Assembly (NCBI GenBank): GCA_948099385.1 | Contig: CANUEZ040000165.1 | Location: 3,856,501 to 3,920,500 of the forward strand | Reading direction: 5' to 3' | Length of the DNA stretch: 64,000 bases | Source: Fasciola hepatica | Taxonomy: Eukaryota > Platyhelminthes > Trematoda > Plagiorchiida > Fasciolidae | Part shown: positions 59,093-64,000 of the stretch, piece after piece | How the letters are laid out: every line of letters starts with the position of its first letter | Numbering within the stretch: position 1 is the stretch's first letter | Program-made: the position numbers and the translations under genes | The notes under the pieces: generated by a model | What the model saw: the letters and a program-made list of their open reading frames with translations, nothing else | What the model was told of the DNA's origin: nothing | Database searches by the model: none

Positions 59093-60420
59093 TTAAGAAG
59101 TCAAACTCAATACAGGCGCCCAGTTTTTGAGGATTCGGACCAGATAAGTAACAGTAGAGTTTTCGTATATGTTATTGTGAGAGAGTTTGTATCGAAAGGA
59201 GGAACGGGTAGAAGCAAAAGAATCATATTCGCATAGATCACCGTGTAAAGCGTGGGTGCTGTCTGCAAGGATTTTTGAGCAAACTTTCCACATGAGGCCA
59301 GGTGAAGTTCGCACAACTAACAGACAGTTAAGTTGAGGGTATGAAAGACAAAGGACTGATAACAGGAATCTCTCGGCTAAGGTTTTTTATGTCCTTTTAC
59401 TGCAGCCCAGCAAAAATAACTGGGAAGCAGTAGAAATGAACAGCAGACACTTTGATGGACCTAATCTTTTGCATTCGGTAAGATAGCCTGTAGGGTTTCA
59501 TCACAGTTTAGCATCTAAGATAACCGGTTCAAATTGGCATCGATGTTGATTCCTAAATATTTGACCGGACCTACTCTTGTGGTTCTGTGCGAATACCAGA
59601 TGGATCACATGAACAGAAGCCATACCATTGGCATATTTAAAAGAGTGTGTCGGAGAACCTGTTGAAAGATCACTAATGTGGGTGAAAAGTAAATAAAGGG
59701 GCAGGAGCACTCCCTGAAGAACTCTTGAACTGTTCAACCGAAGTTGGATTGATTTGAAACTCAACAGCGTGCACTGAGTTCTGTGGGTATGATACTCAGA
59801 CAACCGTGCCAATAAGAGTGTGGGACAGCTAAAATCTTCCAGTTTACGAAGGAGGGAAACAGTGAGATGGAATCAAAAGTGGACGAGCATTCCAGAAAAG
59901 CACATCGAACAGACTTTGCCGATCCGTCCAAGGAGTTGTTTACACGATGGACTAGGGAATCAATAGAATCCACTGTGAAGCTGATCGTTTTACAAGCAAA
60001 CTGCGAAGGGTCCCCGGGAAACGTTTTTGAAGAATTGAAACGTTTAAGAATGGGGCGCTCTGTAATTTTAGGACTTACCGAAGTTGCAGTGACGGGAGGA
60101 ATGTATTGAAATAAGATACTACAACTACAATGTTCTGGTACGGGAGCAGTAGTGACTGGTCTCAAGTGTTCGAGAATAGAATACGAACACAAAGACTCGT
60201 TCAAAATAAAAGTCAGTAAATCGGAAAGAATCACAACACACCGTCTCACAAGTGATGGTAACAGACTATAAAGACCAATATCTGAGGTTATCTGAGACAT
60301 ACAGAGGATCTTAAACACTTCTTTGTTTGAGAACTGATTTATGTGCAAGTCGTCTTCTGCGATGAATGAGGTAGGAATGGTTCGATTGGTGGATGAATGT
60401 AATAATAGTGCTGTCAAGGT
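59093..60420 (-). mobile_element. CR1/Jockey-type LINE, RT and C-terminal domain (family 1), inactive
   Basis: The 218-codon frame at 60417-59761 starts in the linker before the RT. It carries HLRPVTTAPVPEHCS (the WRP..I.PvpK block), then VTATSVSPKITERPILKRF (the SLTSV.SKI.ER block), and FLECSSTFDSI at 59898-59869. After a frameshift, the frame at 59812-59501 gives VLQGVLLPLYLLFTHISDL at 59722-59666 and YANG at 59635-59624, where YADD is expected. VKYLGINIDANLN-like sequence follows. The C-terminus near 59190-59107 reads NIYENSTVTYLVRIL, matching the element at 1.2-2.2 kb in the opposite orientation. Coding traces may extend to about 60700. The endonuclease half is not recognisable. Confidence 0.85.
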
Positions 60421-61659
60421 CGGCAGTACAGTTCACTTGTATTGTGCACTGCATCCATTCAGCGAGAATATTTTCCAATAGATTCTTTAGCTCCATTGCA
60501 AAGAAAAATTAGGTTAACTAGGCTGTCTGAGCTATTGGTCAATCCAAAGCTACCAAAAATGAGATTAAATAGGGAGGTCAAGTGTCGCGATTGCAAAGGA
60601 ATTCGAACTGCATCGCAATTGATGCTGCCAATGGGTTGTGCTAAAGCTTCATGTAAGAGTAGGGTGAGCGACAACCTATAGTTTTTTTTCGGGCACGTTA
60701 TCGGCAATTTCCTTACGTTGAACGAAAAAGTAACCAGTAATGTTGTAAACTGCGTTATTTTTGCTAGTAAGGTTCCAAGACACTTATGGGTATGTTCAGC
60801 AACTCATTGTGAGCCACATGATTTGCAATATCCTGATTCTGATCATTCAAAACCAGCCTTAGCCCATGGAGTGTGTCTGGAATTGGGTAATTTCATCTGC
60901 ATGATGAAACAGAATTGCGTCATCATTCATAGGTATGATGACTACCGATCATGTGACTTTTACCGATTGATACGTGGCACAATGTTTAGACACGAAACGA
61001 ATAATTATTATTATCTGCTCTAACTTTCTTGCATCCGGTGGCTTTTGGACCCAGGGTGGGACTTTTGTTATATATTGGGCTGGGCGGGATGATCTGACAC
61101 CGGTTTTTGATGTGTATTATTGTGGCTGAATCGCATCCGTGATTTCCCTAAAGAGATAATCAATACAACCACGTAGAAATCTGAGTCAGTATGTGACGCA
61201 TACTGTCCAGATAAGCTTACGGCGATTTACCGAAGCGCACGTAAAAGCAAAAGACTTGTTCGAATCATTGCAAGCTTGAGAGCTTGTTTCTGGATCAAAA
61301 CCGTTACAAATATTCAAACAGGGAATGGTTCTGTGTGCATATGTCAAACTGATGGAAAGTCCGATTAGTGGGCTGACTCGAGTATGATTATCTCTACCGT
61401 GATCATTGGATGGAGAGGAAAAAATGTTGATTAAATTTGAAAAAGTGAGATATTTATGATCTTAGCAACAATGGAAGTCTACACTGAAACCTTGATTTCC
61501 ATTTCATAGGAGGACTAACTGTCTGACTATTGTGTAAGCTGTTCGGTGACCAATTTTATTCTTGGTTCCAATTGCTATCAGATCACAAAAATCTATCCAA
61601 CTAATCATGACTTTTACCATTGTTTGACCCGCTTCAGTATACATCCGAATAGAAACAAT
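60421..61659. other. No gene recognised; possible LINE extension to about 60700
   Basis: The minus-strand frame at 60459-60707 continues the LINE orientation but has no diagnostic block. The plus-strand frame at 60718-61023 (101 codons) is unidentified. Nothing else seen. Confidence 0.35.
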
Positions 61660-61712
61660 TACACCTCAGTGTCATAACCAAGATCGGTTCGGAGTGCATC
61701 GAAAAATGTTAT
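61660..61712 (+). repeat. Dispersed repeat R2, copy 2
   Basis: TGTCATAACCAAGATCGG plus TTCGGAGTGCATCGAAAA matches 52106-52142 with about three differences. Upstream similarity is weak, so only the 3' end of the element is clear. Confidence 0.6.
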
Positions 61713-64000
61713 TAAACAATAAAGTTCTACAGTTACACTTGAGCTTTGAAAATTCTCATGAGAAGTAACATAAGCAGATCAGCTTCACACAGTCTATGTA
61801 CAAAGTGGTATTTTTGACTATACACTTTTGTGAAAGATAAGCAATACGATTAGCATAGTTTTGTGCTAATGCTTGCACCGACCCCGTAGACATAGATACT
61901 GTGTGCAGAAGCAGTGGGCCATATTCTCCCCGATACGTAAATGAAGAGGTCGGTGTGGTTCTTAATACCCAGCCTATATCGATCGATACGAAGTCAATTC
62001 TGAGCCGAAGACCTAGCATTCTTTTCCATTTCAGCCTCCATTTATTCCGCGAGTTTCAATATCAAAGCTCATTTCACTGGTTTCCTTAGTGCGCTTATGT
62101 TCACCAATCTATGTAGGATAACAACCGGAGATTGTTATAGTTGGTTGCCTCAACACACATTTTCAATGAAAATAAAGCATTTATAGGTCAGCATGCATTG
62201 TTAAAGTGTAAAGTATGAGGTTTACATTCACACCAGAAAATCGCAATCTCTCAGAGTTGCTCAAGGGATACGCATTCATGATGAATCCTAATGGGAAAGA
62301 TGCAGCCACGAAGGTTTTTTAAGCATTATAACCATCGGTTAAGAGTTGACACTACGTGAAGTATCATTTAGCTTCTAGTCAAGCTATTTAATATCAAAAA
62401 GGATATTCAGTTGATGGCTGGCACAATTTGGATGATTCTTTCCGTATTATTGAATCAAGACTCCGGAGAGATAATATGCGTTGAATGATTTAAAACGGAA
62501 AACTTCTTGTCTTTTCCTAAATTCGCAATAGGTCAGTATAATACACATGCAAATGTTTACCAAAATTCACGAATACGGTGCACATCTTTGAAATGCAGAT
62601 ACAAAACTGAATACCAGTTTTGTTGAGATAGCTTCTCCTGGGACAGATTAACCACCAGGCTCGCCAGTTCTGAATTACTTCCAACATTTCGATGACCTTT
62701 GGACGAAGGAGCCAAAGTGACCTGAAGAAGTGATTTCCGTAAGTATGGGATAAATCTGCCTAACCAGATGGCTATCGCATAGGTTCGCTTCTTGGAGTAA
62801 AAATGCAGGTGCACCAGGGGATTATTCCGTCCACACAAAACCACTGTGAATCTCCCGCAGAAACCACTCACCTTCTCTTGGAGGTCTTTTAGGATATATA
62901 ACCACAAATTTTATTCTGTCCTACTAGCCAGTAGTCACTGTTACACCAGTCCATTTGTAGCGTATTTTCCTTTTATACATCTTGGGTTGTTAGTCATCTC
63001 CGACAACTTGGTTGTGAATTTCCTAGGTTTCAGCATGAGATCATCTGATTTGGATTTGAATAAAGGTCAGTCAGATCCAAGTGAATAGGTTATAAAACAT
63101 GTGGGCATTTTGCATTTTGTAACCGGGTAGCCACTGTTTTGCAGCTAGATGTAATAAAGTAACGTTCCATAAGATCTGGTTCTCAACTGGCAGGTTATCA
63201 AGTTTTCCATTCTAAACATACCGAACATCCAGGTAGTATTACTATTCATTTGGCAAACTAGAAGTCGTTACCTTCTAAAAGTATTATTGTTACAATGTTT
63301 ATTGGTTGAATTTGTTTATGTCTTGTTGATAGCTGCCTTGGCTGACATAAATAATTCCTGTTCTGATTGGCGTACGTTTCTGAACACAGCAATTTGTCGC
63401 CTAGACAAACGTTTTTTCGACTATATACACACGAACCATGTGTAGTGGGATACGTATGTTTACGAAATCTCTCTTGATCTGTTGTCTAGTGAAAAAAATT
63501 CACACGTAGACAATCGATTTGGGTCGTGAGAACGACTAATATGGAAAGAAGCACAGAAATACTGAAAGTCGTGTTTTTTATCAATCAGCCTGAATTCGGG
63601 TTGAATCTAAAACATTGCCGTCTTTCAGAAATGAAACGTCCATGCCGTTAGCTTTGCAAAATAGAGGGGAATTGAACTTCCAGAGTTTATTATTGATCAA
63701 CTTCGTCAATCTGATTATCTGATGGTATACGGGGTATGCATACAAGACTCTGAGTCCAGGAATGGGCTTGTGACACTCGGATGTTTTCCCACTGGCACAA
63801 ACCTGAGCACTTTTAGGACAACCTTTAAGAACTTTCTCTACCAACCATTGTGTGTTTCATTCACTCAGACATTTTCCTTCTGTTATCATTCCTAAATGAG
63901 TAAGAGAAAAATCAGCCCCGTATTTTCTGAGTTATCAGTAGAACTTGCTGCATTTCTCCTAACCAATTACATATTAGTCCGTTTGACCAAACACCACAGC
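61713..64000. other. No gene recognised
   Basis: Minus-strand frames at 62557-62907 (116 codons, crossing a consensus GTGAGT donor after LKDLQEK) and 63581-63844 (87 codons, TTG-started) have coding-like composition but no family match. A strong acceptor-like tract near 63893 (minus strand) opens into stops in all three frames. No element recognised. Confidence 0.35.

Noticed and set aside
62557..62907. 116-codon minus-strand frame containing a consensus GTGAGT donor
   Set aside because: In-frame stops lie just upstream of the supposed exon and the rest would be intron; too weak to call.
63581..63893. 87-codon minus-strand frame with a strong upstream acceptor tract
   Set aside because: All three frames hit stops right after the acceptor, and the frame starts at TTG rather than ATG.
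1..64000. CRISPR arrays, bacterial operons, phage or rRNA genes
   Set aside because: No regularly spaced repeats, operon-like gene runs, or rRNA-like conserved blocks were seen; the window is eukaryotic in character.

Overview
The window looks like a non-coding, repeat-rich stretch of a metazoan genome, most likely a flatworm, with a fluke as the best guess. It is AT-rich (roughly 60 % AT by eye) and has no bacterial or viral gene organisation. No single open reading frame can be called a host gene with confidence. The recognisable coding sequence is decayed retroelements: CR1/Jockey-type LINEs, a Penelope-like element, and tRNA-derived SINEs. One SINE family carries a hammerhead-ribozyme-like module, a combination known from schistosome Sm-alpha repeats. 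The organism call is inference from the element families.

Layout. 1.2-2.2 kb: 3' part of a LINE (family 1, + strand). 3.4-6.0 kb: a nearly full-length but dead CR1-like LINE (family 2, +) with endonuclease and reverse transcriptase (RT). 7.4 kb: tRNA-like SINE. 8.2-8.5 kb: an exon-like open frame. 11.7-15.4 kb: AT microsatellites and a coding-like remnant. 16.2-16.6 kb: a 132-codon minus-strand frame with a signal-peptide-like start. 20.4-22.7 kb: two exon-like minus-strand frames. 29.4-33.1 kb: two unidentified decayed coding tracts with a ribozyme SINE between them. 36.6-38.4 kb: a Jockey-like LINE (-) whose RT is interrupted by a tetranucleotide microsatellite. 40.3-41.85 kb: a Penelope-like element deleted for its RT and bounded by long inverted arms. 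42.28-42.54 kb: a possible two-exon small secreted-protein gene. 53.6-53.9 kb: a degenerate GATT minisatellite. 56.5 kb: a LINE endonuclease fragment. 59.1-60.4 kb: another family 1 LINE (-).

Five dispersed copies (30.0, 38.8, 44.0, 48.7 and 55.1 kb) form the most interesting family. Each has a tRNA-Val(CAC)-like head with a B box, followed directly by a module that in the best copy matches a minimal type I hammerhead. It has CUGAUGA and GAAA cores, a 6-bp stem I with an internal loop and further outer pairs, and a palindromic ACAGCUGU stem III. Two copies show a compensatory base-pair change in stem I.

The elements probably depend on one another: the LINEs or the Penelope-like element would have supplied RT in trans to the SINEs. 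Every RT seen here has lost its YxDD catalytic motif or the whole domain, so the window itself encodes no active retrotransposase. Host-gene proposals are low confidence and rest on ORF length, start context and splice-site match only.
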